Part shown: in pieces, positions 1 to 5,719 of the stretch | How the letters are laid out: each line of letters starts with the position of its first letter | How positions within the stretch are numbered: position 1 is the stretch's first letter | NCBI GenBank assembly: GCA_013298445.1 | Contig: JAAFHQ010000239.1 | Location: 1-8,245 of the forward strand | Direction of reading: 5' to 3' | DNA: 8,245 nucleotides | DNA from: Chitinophagales bacterium | Lineage (GTDB): Bacteria; Bacteroidota; Bacteroidia; Chitinophagales; Saprospiraceae | The notes under the pieces: generated by a model | The model's input: the letters and a program-made list of their open reading frames with translations, nothing else | The model's database searches: none | What the model was told of the DNA's origin: nothing | Translations under genes and position numbers: made by a program

Positions 1-954
1 TTCGCCCCGGGCAATTCGAATTTGTTGTTCGACCAGGTCTAAACCGGTGATGTATTCGGTCACCGGGTGTTCCACCTGAAGACGGGTGTTCATTTCGAGG
101 AAGTAAAAATTCAGGCCAGCATCGACCAAAAACTCAACAGTTCCGGCTCCGAGGTACTGACAAGAGCGGGCCACATTTACAGCAGCTTCCCCCATCGCCT
201 TACGGATTTCCGGGGTCAATACCGCAGAAGGGGCTTCTTCAACTACTTTTTGATGTCGCCGTTGCACACTACATTCGCGTTCGAATAAGTACACAACATT
301 GCCGTGAGCATCTGCCAATACCTGGATTTCGATGTGTCTAGGTTCAATAACGTATTTTTCTATAAACACTGAACCATCGCCAAATGCGGATGTGGCTTCG
401 CTGATGGCACGAGTCATTTGTTCCGCCAGTTCAGCTTCGTTTTCTACCACCCGCATTCCCTTTCCACCACCACCAGCCGAAGCTTTGATCAAGATAGGGT
501 AACCTACCGTTTGGGCAATGGTCTTTGCTTCAGCCACGTCGCTAATGGAGTGGTCTACCCCGGGTACCATAGGGATATTGTATGCTTTTACGGTTTCTTT
601 GGCGGCCAACTTACTGCCCATTACATCAATGGCATGAGGAGTGGGGCCAATGAAGGTCATGCCTGCGTCGGTAACCGCCTGGGCAAAACTGGCATTTTCA
701 CTCAAAAAGCCATAACCTGGATGGATGCCATCTACACCCAGTTTTTTGGCAATTTCAATGATTTTATCTCCTTTTAGGTAGGATTGATTAGAGGGCGCAG
801 GCCCTAACAGCACTGCTTCATCGGCAAAACGGACATGGGGGGCATTTCGATCGGCTTCAGAATATACAGCTACGGTTTTGATGCCCATCTTTTTGGCACT
901 ACGCATCACCCGCAGCGCGATTTCGCCACGGTTGGCGATGAGTATTTTTTTCAT
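1..954 (-). CDS. accC: Biotin carboxylase subunit of an acyl-CoA carboxylase (3' end beyond window)
   Basis: It carboxylates biotin using ATP and bicarbonate, the first half-reaction of acetyl-, propionyl- or methylcrotonyl-CoA carboxylase, in the cytoplasm. The frame is open from the ATG at 954 to the window edge, giving 318 residues that begin MKKILIANRGEIALRVMRSA. Visible family motifs are the N-terminal IANRGEIA fold, HPGYGFLSENA (78-88), the ATP glycine loop KASAGGGGKGM (157-167), QRRHQKVVEEAP (231-242), and the metal and catalytic residues Glu274, Glu287 and Arg291 in EMNTRLQVEHP. The 'FERECSVQRRHQKVVEEAPS' style resembles the longer acyl-CoA carboxylase alpha subunits (propionyl/methylcrotonyl type) at least as much as the roughly 450-residue AccC. 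Whether a biotin-carrier domain is fused cannot be seen. The start lies 436 bp from the preceding gene and has its own candidate promoter, so it is probably a separate transcription unit. The family is certain; the acyl-CoA substrate is not. Confidence 0.93.
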   Translation of the reverse strand, partial: MKKILIANRGEIALRVMRSAKKMGIKTVAVYSEADRNAPHVRFADEAVLLGPAPSNQSYLKGDKIIEIAKKLGVDGIHPGYGFLSENASFAQAVTDAGMTFIGPTPHAIDVMGSKLAAKETVKAYNIPMVPGVDHSISDVAEAKTIAQTVGYPILIKASAGGGGKGMRVVENEAELAEQMTRAISEATSAFGDGSVFIEKYVIEPRHIEIQVLADAHGNVVYLFERECSVQRRHQKVVEEAPSAVLTPEIRKAMGEAAVNVARSCQYLGAGTVEFLVDAGLNFYFLEMNTRLQVEHPVTEYITGLDLVEQQIRIARGE

Positions 955-978
955 GGTTGGTGCTTCGTTTGATCGGGT

Positions 979-1010
979 GTAAACTAAGTAAATTCTCTTT
1001 TTCTGCCAAA
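979..1010 (-). promoter_or_regulatory. Candidate promoter of the biotin carboxylase gene
   Basis: On the minus strand, TTTG (1010-1007) is followed after 20 nt by TAGTTTAC (986-979). This resembles the Bacteroidota TTTG/TAnnTTTG pair with the right spacing, but the last bases of the -7 box deviate. Initiation a few bases downstream would give a leader of about 20-25 nt before the ATG at 954, with no Shine-Dalgarno sequence. It was found by eye, and the -7 box is only a partial match. Confidence 0.4.
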
Positions 1011-1023
1011 TGACACTTGTCAT
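1010..1023. promoter_or_regulatory. 14-bp perfect palindrome, candidate operator
   Basis: ATGACACTTGTCAT is a perfect inverted repeat (ATGACA-CT-TGTCAT). It touches the putative -33 box of the biotin carboxylase promoter, a usual position for a repressor or activator dimer site. No regulator gene is present in the window, so the cognate protein is unknown. Confidence 0.4.
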
Positions 1024-1174
1024 AAGTAGCAATGAGAGAAGTTTTTAAGATTTTTTTAAAAAAAATAAATAAGATAAATAAGATAAAAAATTGATTTTCA
1101 AATGGTTTTGTTGTTTCGTTGGTGATAGCAATGCTTTCAAAGTGTAAAAAATACACAAACACGCAATTTTACTA

Positions 1175-1205
1175 TTGACATTTTAAAATCCTTACCCTAT
1201 TTTTG
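1175..1205 (+). promoter_or_regulatory. Plus-strand Bacteroidota-type promoter
   Basis: TTG at 1175-1177 (within TATTGACA) is followed after 20 nt by TATTTTTG at 1198-1205, an exact match to the TAnnTTTG -7 consensus with normal spacing. It points away from the biotin carboxylase gene, toward the 3' end of the amidohydrolase gene. The only thing it could transcribe before the terminator at 1233-1268 is an RNA of about 55 nt. Confidence 0.5.
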
Positions 1206-1210
1206 TGCTA

Positions 1211-1268
1211 CAGTATTTTACAGTGTTCTATTGGGGGCTGTCCGTTTGAGGGCAGCTTTTTCTTTTTT
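1211..1268 (+). ncRNA. Candidate ~55-nt small RNA (promoter-to-terminator unit)
   Basis: This is predicted only from the flanking promoter (-7 box ending at 1205) and the intrinsic terminator ending near 1268. The 5' part contains ACAGT twice with a 10-bp period (1210-1214 and 1220-1224), then AGTGTT, then the terminator stem. It has no coding capacity. A similar unit lies at about 7300-7351. The start point is approximate and expression is not shown. Confidence 0.3.
1233..1268 (+). terminator. Intrinsic terminator, plus-strand orientation
   Basis: The stem GCTGTCC (1237-1243) pairs with GGGCAGC (1250-1256), with one G-U pair and the six-base loop GTTTGA. It is followed by a T-rich tail, TTTTTCTTTTTT (1257-1268). 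On the minus strand the A-run precedes the hairpin and no U-run follows, so the element fits plus-strand transcription and not the minus-strand amidohydrolase operon. Confidence 0.65.
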
Positions 1269-1390
1269 AGGCCATTTGGTCAACCTAAATCTACTCCTTG
1301 TTATTCTTGCCAATTAATTTTCAGTAAACTATGACTTTCGGATAACTCCCAATCCAATCTTATTTTCATATCTTTTGGCTGTATTTAGGC

Positions 1391-2260
1391 TTACCCCAAA
1401 TTCAACATCTTCACAGCATTATCTTTTAAAATCAGTGGCTTCACCTCGTCCTTAAATCCAGCGACTTCAAAGTCTTTCAACCAGCGTTCCGGCGTAATCA
1501 GCGGAAAATCGGTACCGAACAGCATCTTGTTTTTTAGTTGAGTATTCGCGTATTGGATCAATTGTGGGGGAAAGTATTTCGGCGACCAACCTGACAGATC
1601 AATGTACACATTTGGCTTGTGCAAACACACCGACAAGGCTTCATCTTGCCAGGGCCAGGAAGGATGGGCGATGATGATGGGGGCATCGGGAAAATCAATG
1701 GCTACATCATCGAGATGGATAGGGTTGGAGTATTCCAGGCGTAGTTTTCCACCTGCCCGAACTCCTGTGCCAAAGCCCGAGTGACCACTGTGGAACAACA
1801 TCGGCAGTCCTGCCCCGGCAATTTCTTCGTACAGGTGGTACGCCATGCGGTCGTTGGGGTGAAAACCCTGCACGGTAGGATGGAATTTGAATCCCTTTAC
1901 TCCAAATTCTTCAATCAAACGCCGGGCCTCGCGGGCACCCATGCGCCCCTTGTGTGGGTCGATGCTGGCAAAAGGGATGAGCACATCTGCATTCTCCAGA
2001 GCAGCTTCGGCAATTTCTTCGTTGGGAATGCGGCGACGGCCCAATTCATATTCAGCGTCAATGGTGAACATCACGAAGGCCATCTTGATGGAGCGGTAGT
2101 AGTCCGCCGTTTCCTGAATCGTTGGCCGATGGCTGGATTTGAAGTATTTGGCAAATGCCTCGTCAAACTCCGGGCGGTAGTCATCGTGGGGTTGGCGACA
2201 GGATACTTCGGCGTGGGTATGGACGTCGATGGCGATGATCTCGGATAGGTTGATGGACAT
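1391..2260 (-). CDS. Amidohydrolase family protein, candidate aryl-beta-ketoacyl-CoA hydrolase
   Basis: This is a 289-residue protein of the Amidohydro_2 (PF04909) metal-dependent hydrolase family. Visible metal and catalytic residues are His14 and His16 in DVHTH, His157 (LFHSGH), His199 (IIAHPSWPW) and Asp251 (LFGTDFP), with GFKFHP at 123-128. The order and spacing are those of the TIM-barrel family, and no signal peptide is seen. It is the fifth gene of the probable operon, 83 bp downstream of the ligase. In the hydroxycinnamate beta-oxidation clusters of Rhodococcus (CouO) and Corynebacterium (PhdC), an amidohydrolase-family enzyme cleaves the 4-hydroxyphenyl-beta-ketoacyl-CoA. The context makes that role the best guess here, replacing a thiolase. 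Alternatives are a decarboxylase or hydrolase of the ACMSD-like group acting on the aromatic product. The family is secure; the substrate is inferred. The ATG at 2260 gives the natural start of the conserved N-terminus. Confidence 0.93.
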   Translation of the reverse strand: MSINLSEIIAIDVHTHAEVSCRQPHDDYRPEFDEAFAKYFKSSHRPTIQETADYYRSIKMAFVMFTIDAEYELGRRRIPNEEIAEAALENADVLIPFASIDPHKGRMGAREARRLIEEFGVKGFKFHPTVQGFHPNDRMAYHLYEEIAGAGLPMLFHSGHSGFGTGVRAGGKLRLEYSNPIHLDDVAIDFPDAPIIIAHPSWPWQDEALSVCLHKPNVYIDLSGWSPKYFPPQLIQYANTQLKNKMLFGTDFPLITPERWLKDFEVAGFKDEVKPLILKDNAVKMLNLG

Positions 2261-2277
2261 GTGTTTGTTTTTTTACC

Positions 2278-2316
2278 ACCTAAGAAACTTAAGGCACTCA
2301 AGGAATCACCTCAGGA
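2278..2316. repeat. Degenerate 9-bp tandem repeats between ligase and amidohydrolase genes
   Basis: Four imperfect copies of AC(C/T)TAAGG(A/C) occur at 2278 (ACCTAAGAA), 2287 (ACTTAAGGC), 2296 (ACTCAAGGA) and 2308 (ACCTCAGGA). The first three are exactly contiguous and the fourth is offset by 3 bp. They occupy much of the 83-bp gap between the two genes. No stem followed by a U-run is present, so read-through into the amidohydrolase gene is plausible. Confidence 0.5.
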
Positions 2317-2343
2317 GAATGCGCAAACTGTGTAAAGTTTTTG

Positions 2344-4161
2344 TCAATGCAAATCTGTATAAATTTGCTCAACCAAGTCCGGGTGGTTGGCCAAAACCTG
2401 GCGTTGATTGATTGAGCCTTTATCCGTAATTTCTCCCTTGTCCATCGACAATTGGAAATCGGCAAAAACTGCTCGTTTGATCAACGTTGAACTGCCCGTA
2501 CTTTGTTTCGCAAAACGCTCCAACAAATCCTCCAATGCCGCTAAAACTACCGGATTGTTGACGATTTGCTCTAAATTCACCCCCATCTTCAAACCCGCCA
2601 GACGCCGACAATAATTCAACTCCGGAAAAACAATTGCCCCCACAAAAGGCCGGTCATGCCCAGTGATCACCACATCTTGGATCAATCCCTGGGCCTCGGT
2701 AATGAACTTTGCGCGAAGCACTCCCACACTCACCCAAGTGCCTGTATCCAGTTTAAAGTCCTCCGAAATCCGGCCATCAAAGATAAACCCGGCATTGGGA
2801 TCGTGTGCATCCACAAACTTCAAGGCGTCGCCTGTGCAATAAAACCCCTCGGCATCAAAGGCCTTAGTCGTTGCCTCCGGATTGCGCCAATAGCCGGGCG
2901 TAAGATTGGGGCCACGGAAACGCACCTCGGTTTTTCCGGCATTTGGAATTAGTTTCATTTCCAAACCAGGCACTGGTGTCCCTAACATCCCCGAAAAACT
3001 CCCGTAATGGATGTTGAACATGCAAGATGGGCTGGCTTCGGTCATTCCCAACCCAGTAGAGATCAACAAACGTTTTCCGGTCGTTTCGTATGCCAACTGT
3101 TCCAGTGCGTCCCAAACGTGCTGGGGCATTCCTGCCCCAGCGTAAAACAGCAATTGTAAACGGCTGAAAAAGAAACGACAAAGTTCTGAATCAGCCTGTA
3201 AGTAATGTACCAGTTCTTCAAAGCCTTTGGGTACGTTGAAATATACCGTAGGCGCTATTTCTCGCAGGTTTTGGAGGGTGAGTTGTAGCCCGGCAGGTGT
3301 GGGGTTTCCGGCATCAATGTACAAGGTTCCTCCATTGTACAGGGTTAGGCCAAAATTGTGATTGCCCCCAAAAGTATGGTTCCAGGGCAGCCAGTCGATC
3401 AGGGTCAGGCCGCCATTTTTGAAAAAGGGAAAAGTTTGGGTGATTTGTTGCCAATTGCTGCTGATGTTGCCGTGGGTGTTGATGACACCTTTGGGCACCG
3501 AAGTGGACCCGGATGTAAACAAAATTTTGGCAACGGTTTCGGGTTTGATTTGGTGATGCGCTGCCTCAACCGACGGGCTGATCGGGGTTTGTAAAATTGC
3601 TGAAAAAAGCAGGTTTCTCGGTGCCGCGTCATTGACCACCACAACTTGTATGTTAGGGCAAACCGCAGCAATTGCAGGAGCAAATGCACGCCCGTTTTGT
3701 ACAAAAATCAAGCCAGGCGTTAAGGTTTCCATCACATGCCTGAACTTGGCATAATCCGTAGAGCGCAAAGCGTACGCTGCAGTAACAACGGAATATGGCA
3801 TACCGATGTGCAAGGCAGCCAGGGCCATCAAGCCGTGCTCAATGCTGTTTTCGGATAAAATAGCGAGTGGCCGCTCAATCGAAACTTCGGTTTGTTGTAA
3901 AAAAGAGGCCAACCTGCACACCTGATTGTAGGTATCTCGATAATTCAGGTGCTCCCACTCGCCATCCTGGTTTCTTTGGGCAATAAAGGTGCGTTCGGGT
4001 GAATGTTCTGCCCAGTATTGTAGTCGCTCGGTGAGGCGATACGGCCCTGATTCCAGTTCAACACGTGAACGAAGGAGGATGCTGCCATCCGCAGCCTCTT
4101 CACGTTGGATGTCTACCTCGACTAGTGGAATCTCCAAAAAGGGTGTTGCTTTCAGGTTCAT
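2344..4161 (-). CDS. fcs: Feruloyl-CoA synthetase-type (hydroxycinnamate) acyl-CoA ligase
   Basis: This ATP-dependent ligase probably activates ferulate, p-coumarate or a related arylpropenoate to the CoA thioester in the cytoplasm. The 605 residues are close to Fcs family length. Core motifs of the adenylate-forming (ANL) superfamily are the P-loop TSGSTSVPKG (216-225), WLPWNHTFGGNHNFG (257-271), which I recognise as typical of the Fcs branch, STGLGMTEASP (368-378), YCTGDALKF (441-449), and FDGRISEDFKLDTGTWVSVG (461-480). The catalytic C-terminal lysine is Lys581 in ITDKGSINQR. The P-loop has Ser221 where most family members have Gly. The start ATG overlaps the stop of the upstream crotonase gene in ATGA (4161-4158), which implies translational coupling and supports this start. 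Substrate range cannot be read from the sequence; other aryl or acyl acids are possible. Confidence 0.93.
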   Translation of the reverse strand: MNLKATPFLEIPLVEVDIQREEAADGSILLRSRVELESGPYRLTERLQYWAEHSPERTFIAQRNQDGEWEHLNYRDTYNQVCRLASFLQQTEVSIERPLAILSENSIEHGLMALAALHIGMPYSVVTAAYALRSTDYAKFRHVMETLTPGLIFVQNGRAFAPAIAAVCPNIQVVVVNDAAPRNLLFSAILQTPISPSVEAAHHQIKPETVAKILFTSGSTSVPKGVINTHGNISSNWQQITQTFPFFKNGGLTLIDWLPWNHTFGGNHNFGLTLYNGGTLYIDAGNPTPAGLQLTLQNLREIAPTVYFNVPKGFEELVHYLQADSELCRFFFSRLQLLFYAGAGMPQHVWDALEQLAYETTGKRLLISTGLGMTEASPSCMFNIHYGSFSGMLGTPVPGLEMKLIPNAGKTEVRFRGPNLTPGYWRNPEATTKAFDAEGFYCTGDALKFVDAHDPNAGFIFDGRISEDFKLDTGTWVSVGVLRAKFITEAQGLIQDVVITGHDRPFVGAIVFPELNYCRRLAGLKMGVNLEQIVNNPVVLAALEDLLERFAKQSTGSSTLIKRAVFADFQLSMDKGEITDKGSINQRQVLANHPDLVEQIYTDLH

Positions 4162-4928
4162 TCCCCTACTTTTTTAGCCCGGCCTTCCAAAAAATCAACC
4201 AGCCGCTGCTTGGCTTCCGGTGCATCCTGGGCAATGGAAGCCATTAGTGCCTCCATCATTAAACCATTGTCGTGGCCAGCCTCAACGATGCGGGGTAAAA
4301 CCTGGACTAAGGCAAAATTGGTCATGCCCACATTGCTGCATATTTTCTGGGCCAATTCCATGGCTTTGTCTAGGCCAGTTCCTTCCTCAACAAAGTACTG
4401 CGACAATCCAATCTGGTAGCCCTCTTCCGCTTGATAAACCCGCCCAGTTAGCATCATGTCGGTCATCCGGGCCATGCCAATCAATTTGGGTACCCGCACT
4501 GCAGCACCTCCGCCTACAAAAATACCCCTTTGTCCTTCCGGCAAGGCATAAAAAGTAGAGGCATCGGCTACCCTGATGTGGCAGGAGCTAGCCAGTTCTA
4601 GGCCTCCACCTACACAAGCTCCGTGGATTGCGGCAATCACCGGGACAGGGCCAAACTGCACTTTATCCATGACTCGATGCCACATGCGGGAATGGTAAAC
4701 GCCTTGCGCTGCATTGCGTTCTTTGATGGAGGACAAGTCTAATCCTGAACTAAAATGTTTGCCTTCCCCATAAATGATGGCGCATTTGATGCCAGGGGGC
4801 ATTTGGTCAAAAACCTGTTCGAGCGCTAAGATGGCTTCGTCGTTCAGCGCATTGCGTTTTTCGGGCCGATTAAGGCCAATGATCAGGATTTGATCCTGGA
4901 GCTCAATTTTTAAAGTATCGCTGTACAT
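4158..4928 (-). CDS. Enoyl-CoA hydratase/isomerase (crotonase) family protein
   Basis: It likely adds water across the side-chain double bond of the hydroxycinnamoyl-CoA made by the adjacent ligase. The 256 residues are normal crotonase length. NRPEKRNALN (20-29) is the N-terminal signature and FSSGLDL (59-65) forms the first oxyanion-hole strand. ACVGGGLELASSCHIRVAD (104-122) carries the second oxyanion glycine (about 108) and Glu111, and FYALPEGQRG (126-135) carries Glu131. Glu111 and Glu131 align with the two catalytic glutamates of rat mitochondrial enoyl-CoA hydratase (144 and 164). The Pseudomonas hydroxycinnamoyl-CoA hydratase-lyase has Ser at the first position, so this protein looks like a plain hydratase rather than a vanillin-forming lyase. 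It lies 6 bp after the dehydrogenase gene and overlaps the ligase gene by 4 bp. An isomerase or other crotonase reaction cannot be excluded. Confidence 0.93.
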   Translation of the reverse strand: MYSDTLKIELQDQILIIGLNRPEKRNALNDEAILALEQVFDQMPPGIKCAIIYGEGKHFSSGLDLSSIKERNAAQGVYHSRMWHRVMDKVQFGPVPVIAAIHGACVGGGLELASSCHIRVADASTFYALPEGQRGIFVGGGAAVRVPKLIGMARMTDMMLTGRVYQAEEGYQIGLSQYFVEEGTGLDKAMELAQKICSNVGMTNFALVQVLPRIVEAGHDNGLMMEALMASIAQDAPEAKQRLVDFLEGRAKKVGE

Positions 4929-4934
4929 ACGAAG

Positions 4935-5702
4935 TTATTTTGCAGCCATTCGAATGGCCCCATCCAAGCGGATGACGGTACCATTCAGCATTTGGTTTTC
5001 AATGATGTGTTGAACGAGTGCGGCAAATTCGGAAGCTTGCCCCAGCCGGGAAGGAAAAGGCACCTGTTGGCCCAGAGAAACCCGGGCTTCTTCTGGTAAG
5101 TTGGCCAAAAGAGGGGTTTCAAAAATCCCTGGGGCAATGGTCATTACCCGAATTCCCATACGAGCAAATTCCCGGGCCAGGGGTAGGGTCATGGCTACGA
5201 TACCTCCTTTGGAAGCCGCATAAGCAGCTTGTCCGATTTGCCCTTCAAAGGCAGCTACCGAGGCGGTATTGATGATGACGCCGCGTTCGCCACTTGTTCC
5301 GGGAGGGTTGCTTTGCATGTGTTCAGCCAAGAGCCGAATCACATTAAAAGCCCCCAGCAAATTGATCTGGATGACTCTAGAAAAAGAAGCAAGAGAATGT
5401 ATCCCATTGCGGCCCAAAACCCGTTCCGCAGGGCCAATGCCAGCACAATTGACCACTCCATCGAAGCGAGCAAAGTGTTTTAAACCTTCGGCCAAGGCAT
5501 TTTTTACACTGGCTTCATCGCTGACATCGGTGGCCACAAATTTTGCTTTGGGGCCAAGTTGTTGCTCGACTTGGGCACCCGCTTCTGCGTTGATGTCCGC
5601 CAATAAAACCTGTCCACCCTGCGCGATGACCATTTTAGCCGTTGCCAAACCCAGGCCAGATGCTGCACCCGTAATAAAAAAAGTATGGTTTGATAGGATC
5701 AT
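4935..5702 (-). CDS. Short-chain dehydrogenase/reductase, candidate 3-hydroxyacyl-CoA dehydrogenase
   Basis: This 255-residue classical SDR resembles the type-10 17beta-HSD / 3-hydroxyacyl-CoA dehydrogenase type II group. It has the Rossmann glycine motif TGAASGLG (11-18), and Asp36 at the end of the second strand indicates a preference for NAD(H) over NADP(H). DV at 59-60 and NCAGIG (85-90) follow. The catalytic set is Asn114 (INLLG), Ser148 (NTASVAAFEGQIGQ), Tyr161 and Lys165 (YAASK), with PGIFETPLL (191-199) after it. The expected reaction in this operon is oxidation of the beta-hydroxyacyl-CoA made by the crotonase to the beta-ketoacyl-CoA. The gene starts 17 bp after the transporter stop and ends 6 bp before the crotonase start. 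SDR substrate assignment by sequence is weak, so the role rests on context. Confidence 0.93.
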   Translation of the reverse strand: MILSNHTFFITGAASGLGLATAKMVIAQGGQVLLADINAEAGAQVEQQLGPKAKFVATDVSDEASVKNALAEGLKHFARFDGVVNCAGIGPAERVLGRNGIHSLASFSRVIQINLLGAFNVIRLLAEHMQSNPPGTSGERGVIINTASVAAFEGQIGQAAYAASKGGIVAMTLPLAREFARMGIRVMTIAPGIFETPLLANLPEEARVSLGQQVPFPSRLGQASEFAALVQHIIENQMLNGTVIRLDGAIRMAAK

Positions 5703-5719
5703 GTTCTAAAATTTAAGGG

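Larger units (their letters stand above)
955..1390. other. AT-rich intergenic region between amidohydrolase and biotin carboxylase genes
   Basis: This 436-bp stretch has no convincing protein gene. An 87-codon minus-strand frame spans 899-1162, but it overlaps the biotin carboxylase start and reads as low-complexity sequence. The region holds the biotin carboxylase promoter and palindrome, an A/T tract at about 1046-1090 with two exact tandem copies of AAATAAGAT (1067-1075 and 1076-1084), and a plus-strand promoter/hairpin/T-run module (1175-1268). From 1269 to 1390 I see nothing specific; in particular, there is no hairpin followed by a U-run that would terminate the amidohydrolase transcript on the minus strand. 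Confidence 0.7.

Noticed and set aside
418..777. 119-codon plus-strand open frame
   Set aside because: It is antisense to the biotin carboxylase coding sequence, with no start signals or family features.
1046..1090. A/T-rich tract with AAATAAGAT tandem copies, considered as an AT-rich origin or DnaA-type element
   Set aside because: It has only two 9-bp copies, no DnaA-box-like cluster and no replication gene nearby. It is more simply an AT-rich leader region.
899..1162. 87-codon minus-strand open frame overlapping the biotin carboxylase start
   Set aside because: It overlaps the conserved N-terminus of the biotin carboxylase in another frame, and most of its sequence is the AT-rich leader region read as Phe/Ile/Leu/Lys. 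It looks like a chance frame.
1781..2248. 155-codon plus-strand open frame
   Set aside because: It lies wholly antisense to the amidohydrolase, whose catalytic motifs are all intact, and it shows no recognisable domain.
5269..5709. 146-codon plus-strand open frame
   Set aside because: It is antisense to the short-chain dehydrogenase and is explained by the codon pattern of the real gene.
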